A DNA stretch of 64,000 bases from Pegoplata infirma (taxonomy: Eukaryota; Arthropoda; Insecta; Diptera; Anthomyiidae): positions 67,386,040-67,450,039 of the forward strand of contig OY992537.1 in the NCBI GenBank assembly GCA_963921195.1, in the 5' to 3' direction. Positions 1 through 10,374 of the stretch are shown piece by piece. The position numbers and the translations under genes are program-made. How positions within the stretch are numbered: the stretch's first letter is position 1; each line of letters begins with the position of its first letter. The notes below the pieces were generated by a model. That model saw only the letters and a program-made list of their open reading frames with translations, was not told the origin of the DNA and did no database searches.

Positions 1-159
1 TAAAGTTGTAATTTAAGAATTGCCGTTTTTCGACACATTTGCCAAAAAAAAACGTGCTTAACGAAGTGATCCAGAAAAACTATGAGTATATCAGTACTCT
101 ATGGACTCCAACCAACCCGAATTTTCATATGAGAACCCCTGCATTTTTTTGGTGTAGCA

Positions 160-246
160 CAGTGTTATTAATCGTAATCGAATGATTTTTTTGTCGATTA
201 CGATTACGATTAATTAGTGCGATTAATCGCGATTACGATTTTAATC
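160..246. repeat. ATTACGATT-type short motif array
   Basis: Repeated ATTAATCG and ATTACGATT words on both strands form a dense short-motif array beginning CAGTGTTATTAATCG. It looks like one end of a hAT-like MITE with sub-terminal repeats, cut off by the palindrome that starts near 261. No second end was found, so the class is an inference. Confidence 0.4.
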
Positions 247-260
247 GTTTTGTAAACTCT

Positions 261-585
261 AGTTGGGGTCATACAGTAAAAATTTTTTGAAAAATATTTT
301 CTTTTTTTGTTGTGACAAACAACGGTTTTAGTTGTAATGTTTCTTTTAATGATATATATTCATAAAAAAATATTATTCCTGTCTGTGACATCTTTATCGT
401 GTTCTAAAAAAGGGTAAAAAAATGCATTTTTGACGTTTTTCGATACACGATAAAGATGTCACAGATCTGAATAATATTTTTTTATGAATATATATCATTA
501 AAAGCAACATTACAACTGAAGCCGTTGCTTGTCAAAACTAAAAAAAAATATTTTTAAAAAAATTTTTACTGTTGGACCCCAACGA
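261..585. repeat. Fold-back element 1 (about 325 bp)
   Basis: Two arms of about 135 bp are inverted copies of one another. The left arm starts at GTTGGGGTC and reaches CTTTATCGTG; the right arm runs back from CACGATAAAG to GACCCCAAC. The spacer is about 45 bp. It fits a palindromic MITE or fold-back element with no coding capacity. Matching one- and two-base differences between the arms suggest an old insertion. Confidence 0.75.
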
Positions 586-855
586 CTCCAAATTTTTTTT
601 TTCGAATAATTTTTTAGAACTGAAAGCCTTATCCCACCAAAATCAAATTTTATGTCGTGAATAAGCCAACCAAGTTTTATTATAATTAATAACAAAAAAA
701 TTAAAAAATCAAAAAAAAAAAAATTTTGCTTTGTATGGAAAAATGATTTTTAAGGCCCCGCTCTTTAAGGCTCCGTCGCGTAGGGAAGGCGTGGTCGTAG
801 GGGCGTAAAATTTTTCCTGAGTTATTTACAAAATTTCCAAAATAAGGGACACTAC
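586..855. other. No gene seen, AT-rich spacer
   Basis: Poly-A and poly-T runs dominate. A short higher-GC stretch near 750-810 is not recognised. No convincing frame, RNA or terminal repeat is present. Confidence 0.5.
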
Positions 856-1118
856 TGTCCAAAATTCAGAGCGGGATCCCCATGAGATCCAAAAATATTC
901 TGGTTTTAGAACGAGGTTCTTATATTGTCTTAGAAAATTTAAATTTTAAATTTCTTCAATATAAAAATTAAAGTTTTCAAAGTAAATTACACTTTTAAAA
1001 TTTTTCAAAACATTCAAAATATTAAAAATTTAAATTTTCTAAGGGGAAAATATGAGAACCTCGTACTTAAAACAGAATATTTTTTGATCCCATGGAGATC
1101 CCACTCTGAATTTTGAAT
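856..1118. repeat. Fold-back element 2 (about 260 bp)
   Basis: Inverted arms of about 100 bp share the words CAAAATTCAGAG, GGGATC, CGAGGTTCT and TTAGAAAATTTAAATTT in mirrored order. The centre near 980 is AT-rich. It is a second palindromic repeat unrelated in sequence to the one at 261-585. Confidence 0.7.
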
Positions 1119-2894
1119 ATGTTATACAAAAAATTGCTATTTTTATCAGATTTTATTTTTTTAAATCGAAGATGTTTTTTTTAAAAGTTTTCGCATTTTT
1201 GCTTTATTTGTGAAAAAAAACCGTATTGTTTTAAAATTTTTTTCTACAAGAAGAAGACCCCAGCTTTCACAATCGGGCCAATGGTTAAAAATTTACAGCT
1301 CTTTTAACGTGATGTACTTTTCTCACTTTTGCTAAAAAAGTCGAATTTTGACCCGCCATAATTCTGTAAATACACAAAATTTAAAAAAACGATGTATGGC
1401 AAATATGTTATATTGATGTAGGCTAGCTATGCATCAATGTTTAATTTAATCTGAACACACCATTTCCAAAAATGACTTGAATTTGAGCAAAATATTTTGG
1501 AATGGCCCAGCTCTTTTAGTTTAAACTGTATCTTATTTTCCACAGACAGGCGGATCCAATTTTGGTCATTTACCAAATTTACTGCTTTTTTGGTTTGGAC
1601 TACGACTTTCTTTTTACAGACAGATGAACGAAGTTTTAATTTTGTTTTACACCAAAAAAAACAACCATTTTGTATTCAAGACATTTTTCCAGTAAATCTT
1701 AAAATTCGTTTCCCCCAAAAGCATTTCTATTGTAATTTTTTAAGCAATTTATGACATTTATTTTATGATATCGAGCCTGTACAGTATTTTTAAAACGGGT
1801 GCCCCGCTTTCAACGTTTTGCTAATGTAGGGCCACCGTAATTTTCTGTTTGGAAAGTTAAAAAAAAGGATAGAAATCTTTTTTATGGCCTTCACATTGTT
1901 CATTTGAAATCAACAATTCTGAAATTAGCAGACTTTTCTGCAGTCTTCACGGATTTTTCTACTAATTTGACTAACATTATCCAACAAGAAAGTTTGCGAA
2001 CCACTTCTTAATTAATTTGAGTATTAGAAGTGATAAACATCATTTCAAAAATATAAATTTTCTTCTAACAAGTCTTTACTTACCCTAAATCAAACTTTTA
2101 ATCATTTGAAAACTTAACTGTTTAACATTTTCGTAGAAATTCTACTTTAAACCAGACCTTAAATTAAACAAACAGCAACAACTTTTTGTCATATATAATC
2201 CTAACTACTAACAAAACATAACAACATCATAAATTCTTAAAAGACACCAAAAAAAAAACCGCAGAAAAAAAGTTAAGAAGCCACTATTAAACCAGCCATA
2301 TAGTGTCAAAAACCAAAATCAGAATTATTTATGAAGTCTACCAAAAAAAAAAAAAAAAAATGCGAACATACAACAAAAAGTCGTTAATTAATGTGTGTCA
2401 TTAAATAATTCAAAATGAATCAATGTTGTCGAGAGGATTAACGTTCAAAAACATTATTGACACCTTTTTTTAATTTGGTAGAAGAGAAAAGTGGAAACGA
2501 AAAGAAGAACTGGTTAAATTTTTGGGTTTGTTTGTTAAACAAATGCATGTCATTAGTTAAAACTAGTAGGGATATTCATAGTGAAAGAAATTTAAAAATG
2601 TCGAGAAATTTTTAAATAATTTTGTAAAATGCAAAGCGCTGCTTTATCAAAATTTTAATACAATTTGTTTCGGTAATAAAAACAAATAACGCAAAAAACT
2701 TGACAACGCAGCGTGTTGCATTTTACAAAATTAATGATGTTTTCTATTCTAACACAGAAATGTTTGCCTTTTTAGTGTATACATTTTTAAAATGTTTAAC
2801 TCACACCTTTAAAAATTTGCATTTTATTCTACTGGAATAGTACACAACATTAAGCAATATTCTGCCTTTTTTACAGCTGTTGAGAAAGCAACAC
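1119..2894. other. Non-coding AT-rich stretch
   Basis: About 1.8 kb with no frame that resembles a protein. Homopolymer A/T runs are frequent and there is one A-tract near 2343-2360. No terminal repeats or RNA gene were recognised. It may be diverged repeat or unique spacer. Confidence 0.5.
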
Positions 2895-3585
2895 CCCAGT
2901 TGGAAAATGTGTCACTGAGGAAATTTCCACAGTGATTCCTTGAGGAAATGTCTTCAGGTTCGGACAAATCATAGGTAATCCTTGATGACATGTCCTAACA
3001 TTGTCAGCACTGAATGTTTGCTTTAAGAGTGTGGACAATTCCTCTAAGACGTCTAAAAGGAAATGTCTTCAGAATAGCAGTAAATTAAATAAGAATTTTA
3101 AATCTGGGCAACTCTTCAATTTCCAAGAAAAAAATATTATCAATTAAATTAAAATAAAATCAAAACCTAATAAGTAGAATGAAAGTAATAAATATACAAA
3201 CAATTTTAAAAATAAAGTTTGGAACAAGTAGTTAGGTGTGGGACTAATAAACTGGAAGTTCCAGGTTCAAATCCAGTTGGGACTAAAAAAGACGAAAAGT
3301 TTTTTCTAAATATGAGAAAGAGAATTTATAAAGGAAAATGGATAAAAGTCAAAACTAAAGGAAATACGAAATTTTTTTTGTGTTTTCGCATGACCTATGT
3401 CAGACATTTCCCCAAAGAAGTCTTAGGTGACATGTTCCCAGAAGGTCAGCCCTGACCCCTGCTGACTTTGAGTGAGGACATTTTGAAAATTTGTATGAAA
3501 CTGTCCTCAACCCAGTACATAGAGATGTCTTGTGGATGTCAGGGGTGACTCTGACATGTCAGAGGCTCGAGGACGTTGCCAACTG
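2895..3585 (+). mobile_element. CCCAG-ended MITE carrying a tRNA-like piece, copy 1
   Basis: A repeat of about 690 bp starting CCCAGTTGG and ending CCAACTG. A second copy lies inverted at 62888-63568 and matches along its length, including the words GACGTCTAAAAGGAAATG and GGCAACTCTTCAA. The ends are short inverted repeats (CCAACTG at the right has lost its last bases here). There is no transposase, so it must be non-autonomous. Repeated GAGGACATGTC / GACATGTCCTC-like words fill the interior. The superfamily is not clear because no target duplication can be read. Confidence 0.75.
3217..3287 (+). pseudogene. tRNA-Ile-like relic inside the MITE
   Basis: The stretch reads TAGTTAGGTGTGG, a shortened A-box region, then GGGACTAATAAACTGG, an anticodon-arm-like part whose loop CTAATAA would carry AAT (Ile). 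GGTTCAAATCC follows, a good Pol III B box. A T run (GTTTTTTC) about 12 bases downstream could terminate Pol III. The D arm is deleted and the stems pair poorly, so this is not a working tRNA. It could be a SINE-like head captured by the MITE; the same piece is in the inverted copy at 63171-63240. Confidence 0.55.
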
Positions 3586-3796
3586 TGACAGAAAAAGTCA
3601 GTTGTTGTATAAGGCAATTTCAACCCTGTGATTTTTTACAGGCCAAAAAGTGCAACTTTTTTGCACTTTATAGGGCAGACATTTTCAGAAAAAATGCCTG
3701 CGAATTTTGTACTCTTGCCCAAAACATTAAATCCTGATAATGTTTTGCGGAAGATTTGGGTGTACTTGCCAAAGAAAAGTTTTTTTAGAAAAAATA

Positions 3797-3965
3797 ATAT
3801 TATATTGCTTTGCTATTCCATGCAAAACGAATTAAAATATCTGTCGAGGACCCCATTAAAAAACCAAAAGAGCTGTACATTTCGTAAGTGAGTGCAAAAA
3901 AGTGTTTTTACATTTTGGAGAGTATAAAAGATTCGGCACCAAAGAATATACCACTCTCACTTGTT
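3797..3965 (+). mobile_element. Internally deleted INE-1-like relic
   Basis: It begins with the INE-type words CTATTCCATGCAAAACG and CGAGGACCCCATTAAA, then jumps to the typical tail TTTTGGAGAGTATAAAAG, ATTCGGC and CACTCTCACTTGTT. The middle of a normal copy (see 29545-30191) is missing. The same deleted form is at 46218-46386, so the deletion predates duplication of the host element. Confidence 0.65.
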
Positions 3966-4029
3966 TTATGAAGATTTGATAAGCAAATGGAAAATTTTTA
4001 TGCGAAAAGCTTAGACTTGGTGAAAAAGT

Positions 4030-4392
4030 TTCATGAAAAAAAAATTTGACGAAAAAAATGATAAAAAAAATTGATGAAAAAATAATGATAAAAAAAAAAA
4101 AAATTGATGAAAAAAATTGATGAAAAAAAAAAAATTTTGATGAAAAAAAAATAATTTAAAAAAAATATAAAAATAAAAAAATTATGAAAAAAAAAAGTTT
4201 GATGAAAAAAAAAATTGATGAAAAAAAAAAATTTGATGAAAAAAAAAATTTTATGGAAAAAAAATTGATGAAAAAAAAAAAAATTTGATGAAAAAAAATT
4301 TTTTTGTTGAAAAATAATTATGTTACTTTTTATTCTCCAGCAGGTGAAAAACTGGTTTATTCACCACGAGGTGAATTATTATCCAAGGTACA
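4030..4392 (+). repeat. GATGAAAAAA array and palindromic core
   Basis: A degenerate tandem array of TTGATGAAAAAAAA is followed by a core starting GTTGAAAAATAATTATG. The core holds two 16-bp near-palindromes, TTCTCCAGCAGGTGAA and TTCACCACGAGGTGAA, about 11 bases apart. The same array-then-core order occurs at 27060-27490, 31236-31694 and 46497-47091. The array probably grows by slippage; the core is the conserved part. Confidence 0.75.
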
Positions 4393-4550
4393 AACCCAAG
4401 TTATTAAAATTTTTGATTTTAAGAAAATGAAAATAGTAATTCTTGTTTTCTTTTTCGTTAATTTTTAGCTTATATAGTCAAACTGAGGTGACGTCCTGCA
4501 ATTTTTTTTAAATTAGACACCAGCCTAAAAACATTATCATGTTAAAAACA

Positions 4551-5534
4551 CAATATCCTTTATAAGGGTTGATATTTTTTTAGAAAAGAACACAAAAACA
4601 TAATTTTCGGGGCAAAATGCAAAAAAGGCACATTTTTTTCCAGAAAAGAAAACACCATAAGAATTAAAGGTAGGATTTTTTTGACAGCTCTTTAGTCTAT
4701 ATATATCGTGACTTAAAAGCAAGATTTTTCAAGCAATTTTGACAAGTGGATTTGACCAAATTTGTCTGAACTTCAGTGTAGGTTACTTTTGTTTAGGGCT
4801 GACTGATAAATAACGAGATGTTATTAAGGAACATAAAAATCACTTCGTTTTGAATTATGAATACCCATAATTTTTGCAAATAAAATTTCATAACGCTCCC
4901 AAAGAATATGGCAAACAAATTTTGTTGACTTTAATGTGTTTTTATGAAAAGGCTTATAATGTGAATCATTTATTTAGTGAGAACATGTTGACTATAAAAT
5001 ATAAGATTATTGATGATAAAGTGTTTATATGGTCAATTATTGAATAATATTCAAGACATACATAAATAAATGTAAGGTTAATTTGTGCTACATGTTTTTA
5101 AGGAATTTCATTAATATTTTGACGTTATGAAATAAGTTTTGTTATTACAAAAAGTTCAATTAACTCATAATATGAAAATATAAACTGTCTACCCCAAAAA
5201 GACCGTCATTAGGCAGAGTGAACAAAAATGTTCTAAAATATTACGTTTGTTAACAAAAATCTACTTTTTCGCAAAAAAGGATTCTCGATATTACTGCCGA
5301 AATTGGCCATAACTTGTTCAGAAAACTATACCGCCGAAATTGTTTTTCAGATTTTTCGACAGAGTTTTTCTTCTGAGTGCAGAGATAACTGATTCCACAA
5401 TAGGAAAAACCCTATTTGTTAAGGAATTTGAAATGAATTCAGTAAAAATCATTAAAATTTGTGCGCGTTTGTGTCCTTAACAAAATTATACTAGCAATGC
5501 TGCTAAAAATAAGCAATTTTTTTTAAATTCCCCA
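4551..5534. other. No gene seen
   Basis: AT-rich, no recognisable frame. The stretch 5160-5560 is somewhat less repetitive (CTACCCCAAAAAGACCG, GCCGAAATTGGCC) but matches nothing I recognise. Confidence 0.5.
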
Positions 5535-5579
5535 TACCCGAGTAAAAATTTTTGTATGGAGCAATATATGTTCTTATAT

Positions 5580-5780
5580 TATTCCAGATCTGTTGATAGA
5601 TCCGAGATTTGAAAGATCAGCACTGATCCGAAAAATGGATCGCTAAGATTAGATCAGTTTTAACCGGACGGATACAATTTGATCCGAAAAGTGGGTTTAT
5701 CTAATTAGATCAGTTTTAATCGGTGGGATACAATTTCATCCGAAAAATGGTTGGATCTTATTGGACCAAGACAAAAAAAA
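5580..5780. repeat. GATCCGAAAA tandem repeat
   Basis: About three units of roughly 70 bp share TTAGATCAGTTTTAA, GGATACAATTT and GATCCGAAAA with a few differences. The word GATC occurs many times. The array sits just inside the left end of the putative TIR element, where sub-terminal repeats are common. Confidence 0.7.
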
Positions 5781-6023
5781 AAAAAATTTTTTTAGCTGGA
5801 TAAAAAAATATAAAATTTCATACGAAAGAAAAAAAAAATACTACAAAAAACTTTAGATAAAATTTTATCCGAAAAAAAAAAATCTATTTTTAGAACTATA
5901 TATAATTTAATCCGAACAATAAAATCTATTTTTAGAACTGATAAAGTTTTATCCAAACAATTTTTTTCAATATTAAGATATAAATATATATAATTAAAAT
6001 TTATTAAAAAAAAAAAAAAAAAA

Positions 6024-6099
6024 CTTCGAGCGGCGGGGGAATCGAACAGCTACCAACTGTTTTGTAATCGCAATCTCTACCCTCTGACCCAGCGGACGT
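6024..6099 (-). pseudogene. tRNA-like unit with A box, B box and T-run terminator
   Basis: On the minus strand it reads CGTCCGCTGGGTCAGAGGG then TAGAG (A-box-like), followed by GTTCGATTCCC (B box) and CCGCTCGAAG, then directly a run of about 19 T that could terminate Pol III. Length is about 75 bases, the size of a tRNA. The anticodon arm does not pair well and the T arm is imperfect, so it is more likely a tRNA-derived SINE head or relic than a working tRNA. The adjacent bases resemble the B-box array 0.9 kb downstream. Confidence 0.5.
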
Positions 6100-6889
6100 T
6101 GTTAATAAATGACAACTTTAAAAGACAATGTTTTAAAAAAACTTAGAAAATTTTTGAAAATAGTTTATCATATATAATTATATCAAGTTTAACTTATATA
6201 TAATTAAATCCAGTTTATCTTATCGGGTATATGATTGCATCAAATTATATTCGACTTGAATTTGAACAAAATTTTAAAAAAGACTTAGAAAATTTTTGCT
6301 AAAATTTGTGATTTTTTTTTTTTTTAGTTTATTTGCTGAGCTAATAGGGGGTTTAATACTGACTTCAACAACATGATTTTCATCATCCAATGCTCTTAAT
6401 TTTCCAAGTTATAAAGCTTTAAAGTAAAAACGGTTTTTGGCTTATGAGCTTCACATTTTCATCGGATCCAAATTTTCTTTCTGCCGTTGTATATTTAATA
6501 AAAATACCTTTAAAATGGTATAAAACATGTATAAACTTTTTTACTCACCAACGGCCAAATAATGAGTTTTAAGTTTTTTTCGGAAGTTTTTTCAGACAAA
6601 AATAATTTTATCTGAAAATATTGCTAACATAAGTTCGAACCAAATACACTTTTAATTATTGGCAACAAATAAAGCTTTGATTTGAGCTTGATCTGAGGAT
6701 TTTAGATCTCTTAAAACCAGAGATATTGATGGTTAAACATTAAAGTTTTAAAATATTTTTTTCTTCGGATTAAATAATATATAATTATATCAAAATATAA
6801 ATATTTTTGAAATATTTTTGTTAAAATTCAGGGATTTTATTTTTTTTTAAATTTGAAAAACGAAAACGCATTAAAAAATCATTTAGATT

Positions 6890-7560
6890 AAAAAAAAATT
6901 TAAAAAAAAATAATTTTTTTCTTGACTTAGTCGGGACTCGAACTCAGGGTCCTCAAGAATTATATATTATCATATATGATGCAATATAGAAAGTTATATT
7001 ACTATATATAAATAATATTTATTTCTAAATATTATCATAAAAAATAAATTAATCAATATTTTTAAGTTTAGTAAAAAATTAAAGCTTCTAAAACATATTT
7101 TCTTTAAAAAAAAAATTAAAAAAAACAACTTTTTTTCTTAGCTCAGCCGGGGATCGAACCCAGGGTCCCTAGGAACCATATATTAACTTATATGATGTAA
7201 TATATAAAATTATATAACTATAAATAAATAATATTTATTTTTCGATTTTATCATAAAAAATTAATTATTCAATATTTTTAAGTTTAGAAAAAACAAAAAG
7301 CTTTAAAAACATATTTTCTTTTTTAAAAAATTAAAAAAAAAACAGTTTTTTCTGGGTTGAGCCGGGAATCGAACTCGGGGTCCCCAAGCATCATATATTA
7401 TCTTATATGATCTTAAATAAAGTTACACACAACTATTTAAGTAATATGCATTTTTTAAACATTTAACTTTTAAAATCCAATATGCATTTTTTTAAGTTTT
7501 AAAATACAATGGATTAAACAGATTTTTTTCTATTTAAAAATTTATAGAATTTATATATAT
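6890..7560 (-). repeat. 216-bp tandem array with a tRNA T-arm motif in each unit
   Basis: Three units are anchored at 6929, 7145 and 7360, giving periods of 216 and 215 bp. Each unit carries on the minus strand a B-box-like word; the best is GGGTTCGATCCCCGGCT, a typical tRNA T arm, followed 12-20 bases later by a T run. The rest of each unit is AT-rich and shares CATATATTA, TATATGATG, ATAAATAATATTTATTT and AGCTTTAAAAACATATTTTC. No full A box is evident in the units. It could be a satellite built from a tRNA-derived SINE. Confidence 0.75.
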
Positions 7561-8340
7561 TTTTTTTTTGACTGATTTTAGGTGCTTTGAGAATCATATA
7601 TAATTATACAAGCTCTCTTGTATACTTAAATAAAAATATATATGATGCAACATTAAAAAAAAAATTATTGAAATACTGTCATATAAAAGTATGCATAATT
7701 ATATATAAAATATTGTGAAAGAAAAAAATATTTTTTACCTTATACAATTGTATAACATTTTATATGGCGTTACATGTGCCACCATTTAAAATTATATATA
7801 GAGTTTAAAAGAAAATTGTATTTATATGGTACCTTACAAAACTATATACGGTATCCCATAAGCCATTTATAATTATATCTTTGATAATATTAAAAAAATA
7901 AATGTTTGATGCCATGTATAGTTTTATATAACTGTATATAGAGTTATATGTGCGACCATATATAATTATATTTGAAAAAAAATTTTTTCGTTTTTTAAGA
8001 TGGAACCATATATAGTTTTAAATGGTTTCTTGTAAGTCATATATAATTTTAAATGGTTTCTTGTAAGTCATATATAATTATATATATAATGATATTGGAT
8101 TTTTTTTAAATATGCTCGTATACGTTATTTGATATTAAGTCACATATAAATATGTATGCAATCAGATTAAGTTATATGTGTCACATATGATTATGTCTCC
8201 CACATGTATTTATATATTAATATGGTTATCATTAGATGTAATTTTATATAACTCCATTTAAAAAATTTGGAAAAACTCAATGCGTGATATAATTATGTAC
8301 TTTGTTTGATATGAAAACATATTATTTCATATGGCTATAT
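7560..8340. repeat. ATATATAATTATAT-rich satellite-like block
   Basis: CATATATAATTATAT and close variants recur every 20-60 bases on both strands with interspersed words such as GTTATATGTG and GCCACCAT. A perfect local duplication of about 30 bp (TTAAATGGTTTCTTGTAAG) lies at 8018-8070. No coding capacity. Confidence 0.7.
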
Positions 8341-8391
8341 ATACATACATCAACTAATGTAAAATTATATGTATTCATTTTTACTCGGGTA

Positions 8392-9276
8392 AACATAGAA
8401 AATAATGCAATTTTCATACTCAAATAAAAATTAAAAAAAACTCCCCAATCGAAAAAATAACATACCACATGTACAAGACTCTCAGCAACAATATGTAGCA
8501 GCAGCAGCAACAAACAATGACAACAAAATATAAACAATGCAACATCAACACTACATACCAACCACACCACGTATGATATGCACAATTAAAATTTTCAACT
8601 TAAATATTTCCACGAATAAGTGGGGTAAAGGGAGGCACTTAAGGGGGGAGAAAATAGAAAAGGAACAAAAAAAGCAGTGAATGCAATTCAAGTGTAAAAA
8701 TATCGACCAGTTGTTGTGTCATATCTTTTAATTGCCACTTTCAATTAACACTTTAGACAGACAGACGGACGGACAGACAGACAGCGAGATACACTGAATT
8801 AAATAGAAACAAATACACATGATTTTATTATGAATTTAAAAAAAGAAACAAAAACATATATTCAATTTGATTAATAGACAACAATTTTCAAAAACAAAAA
8901 ATATTAGTTAAAAATAAATATTTTAGCACCCTCTTTAATGTTTGAATATGCATCATCAACAACAGACAGAAAGACAGAAATGAATTATACATGAATTTTA
9001 CTATTGTGGAAGTCAAATGAATCCAATAAAGACTGAAAACACTTTCAAATTAATGAGTTAATTTGTTATTAATTCAAATGAGGGGGAGTCAATTATATCA
9101 AACAATTTTAAACACTTTGTGAAAATATTATAAAATTTAATTTTATATGAAAATCTTTTGCATAGATGGGGTCATAGATCATTGGATGTAATAATATTAG
9201 GGAGACAAAGTTATACTTTTTAAATAACATCAAAACTGCGTATATTTTTCTCGAAGTATAAGACAGTTTCTTTTTA
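8392..9276. other. Non-coding spacer with a GACA/GACG microsatellite
   Basis: This is less repetitive than its surroundings. It has a CAG/CAA-rich patch near 8490-8560 and a GACAGACGGACG microsatellite at about 8757-8785. No frame has protein-like composition. It may be unique host sequence. Confidence 0.5.
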
Positions 9277-9278
9277 TA

Positions 9279-10017
9279 CACTCAAAAAAATAAACTTGAA
9301 AAACGCCTGGTAAAATGCCTTGTAATCCCGTTCTACAAATATTTAACAATTTTCCTTGTTTTTTAACAAAAAATCTTGTACTTTGCTCAAACGAGAACTA
9401 CAGTTTTATTGGTAATTTTACAAGTTTATTTTTGTAATTGTATTCTACCATTTTGAAAGGTTATTTTACAAAAAAAAACTGTAATTTTACAACAAAGTTT
9501 TTATTACGAGGATTCTAGTTGAATTACAAAAAAAACTTCATACTACAAAAATTATGTTATACGACGATTTATGTTGTTTAACAAAAAAAAATAATTTTTT
9601 GGATTTTTTTTTTTTTTATTAAAAAATATTTAAAAAAAATTTGACAAAATTTTGAAAAATTTATTATTTAAGGAGGAGTAGTTAATTTACAAAAAAAAAA
9701 CAGTTATTTTACAAAAAATGATTTTATTACGAGGATTTATGTTATTAACAAAATTTATTTTTTTTGTAAATTTACCATTTTTTTAAACATATTTACCATT
9801 TTTTCTTGTAAGTTTACCATTTTTTTTGTATTTTTCCGGTTTTAAAACAATATTTTTACCAATAAAATTGGTTATTTTACCAATTTTTGGTGCTTTCAAA
9901 ATTACGAGGAAATCCTCGTAATTTTACGAGAATTTTACCTACGTCATATTTTACGAGGATAGCCTTGTAAAATCACGAGATTTATTGGTAACTTTACAAG
10001 TTTTTTTTTTTTGAGTG
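9279..10017. mobile_element. CACTCAAAA MITE, copy a
   Basis: The element starts CACTCAAAAAAA and ends TTTTTTTGAGTG, with TA on both sides, which fits a Tc1/mariner-type MITE. The interior is a dense run of TTGTAAAATTACAA-like words that pair with each other. It has no frame. This is the first of about eleven elements in the window sharing these ends. Confidence 0.8.
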
Positions 10018-10019
10018 TA

Positions 10020-10083
10020 CCCTCTAAATCACAGTATGAAGGTAAACTCACTTTGTTGTTCCGTGTGTAACACATATATGGGC
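10020..10083 (+). mobile_element. INE-1-like 5' fragment
   Basis: It begins CCCTCTAAATCACAGTATG and continues AACTCACTTTGTTGTTCCG and GTGTAACACAT, the first ~65 bases of the INE copies at 21836 and 29545. It breaks off at a GGCGCGGATCC end of another repeat. Confidence 0.65.
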
Positions 10084-10215
10084 AGGCGCGGATCCAGGGG
10101 GGGTGGGAGAATGGGATTACTTCCCCCCAAAACGATTTCAAAAAAAAAAAAAAAAAAAAAAAAAAAGGGAAAAAGAAAGGAGAAGGGAAAAATGAAGGAA
10201 AAGGAATAAAGAAAG
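10084..10215. repeat. GGCGCGGATCCAG + G-run repeat end
   Basis: GGCGCGGATCCAGGGGGGG is followed by a purine-rich tract and a long A run. Related ends occur at 27495-27535, 30885-30945 (inverted) and 36645-36690. It appears to be the terminus of an unclassified interspersed repeat. Confidence 0.5.
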
Positions 10216-10374
10216 AATAAAAATGACGAGGGTGCAATAAATTTTTAGGAGAAATGTATGTGTGCTGATGATTTACGTCAGCACACATAGCCTTTATCCC
10301 AAGGAATTTCGTTACATCCTTAGAATTAAATGTTTTAGAATTAAAAAAAATTTCATATGAAAAACTTAAATGCC

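Larger units (their letters stand above)
3690..4550 (+). mobile_element. Right half of the composite TIR element (copy 1)
   Basis: From AAAATGCCTGCGAATTTTG to the terminus ACATTATCATGTTAAAA this stretch matches 46110-47232 in the same order: a unique block, an INE tail, a GATGAAAA array, a core with two short palindromes, and the terminus GACACCAGCCTAAAAACATT. In the 44.7-kb copy this terminus is matched by an inverted repeat at the other end, so here the left half seems to be missing. The end carries GACTATATAAGC on the minus strand, a TATA-like word. No coding potential. Confidence 0.65.
5537..8389. mobile_element. Putative 2.85-kb TIR element with TA duplication
   Basis: CCCGAGTAAAAAT at 5537 and its exact inverse ATTTTTACTCGGG ending at 8389 are each flanked by TA, as in Tc1/mariner-type insertions. 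Between them lie only repeats: GATCCGAAAA units, a tRNA-like unit, a B-box tandem array and AT-rich satellite. There is no transposase. The boundaries coincide with the change from odd repeat content to ordinary spacer, which supports an element. A 15-bp match at this distance can arise by chance in a 64-kb window, so the call is moderate. Confidence 0.45.

Noticed and set aside
3217..3287. A functional tRNA-Ile gene
   Set aside because: The D arm is missing and the T and acceptor stems pair poorly. It lies within a MITE present in two copies.
8754..8795. Satellite or CRISPR-like short repeats at the GACAGACGGACG run
   Set aside because: It is a plain tetranucleotide microsatellite without spacers; the genome is eukaryotic.
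9944..10288. A 114-residue minus-strand frame with F-rich and K-rich shadows
   Set aside because: It spans a MITE end, an INE fragment and a long A run; the composition is homopolymer-driven and no domain is seen.
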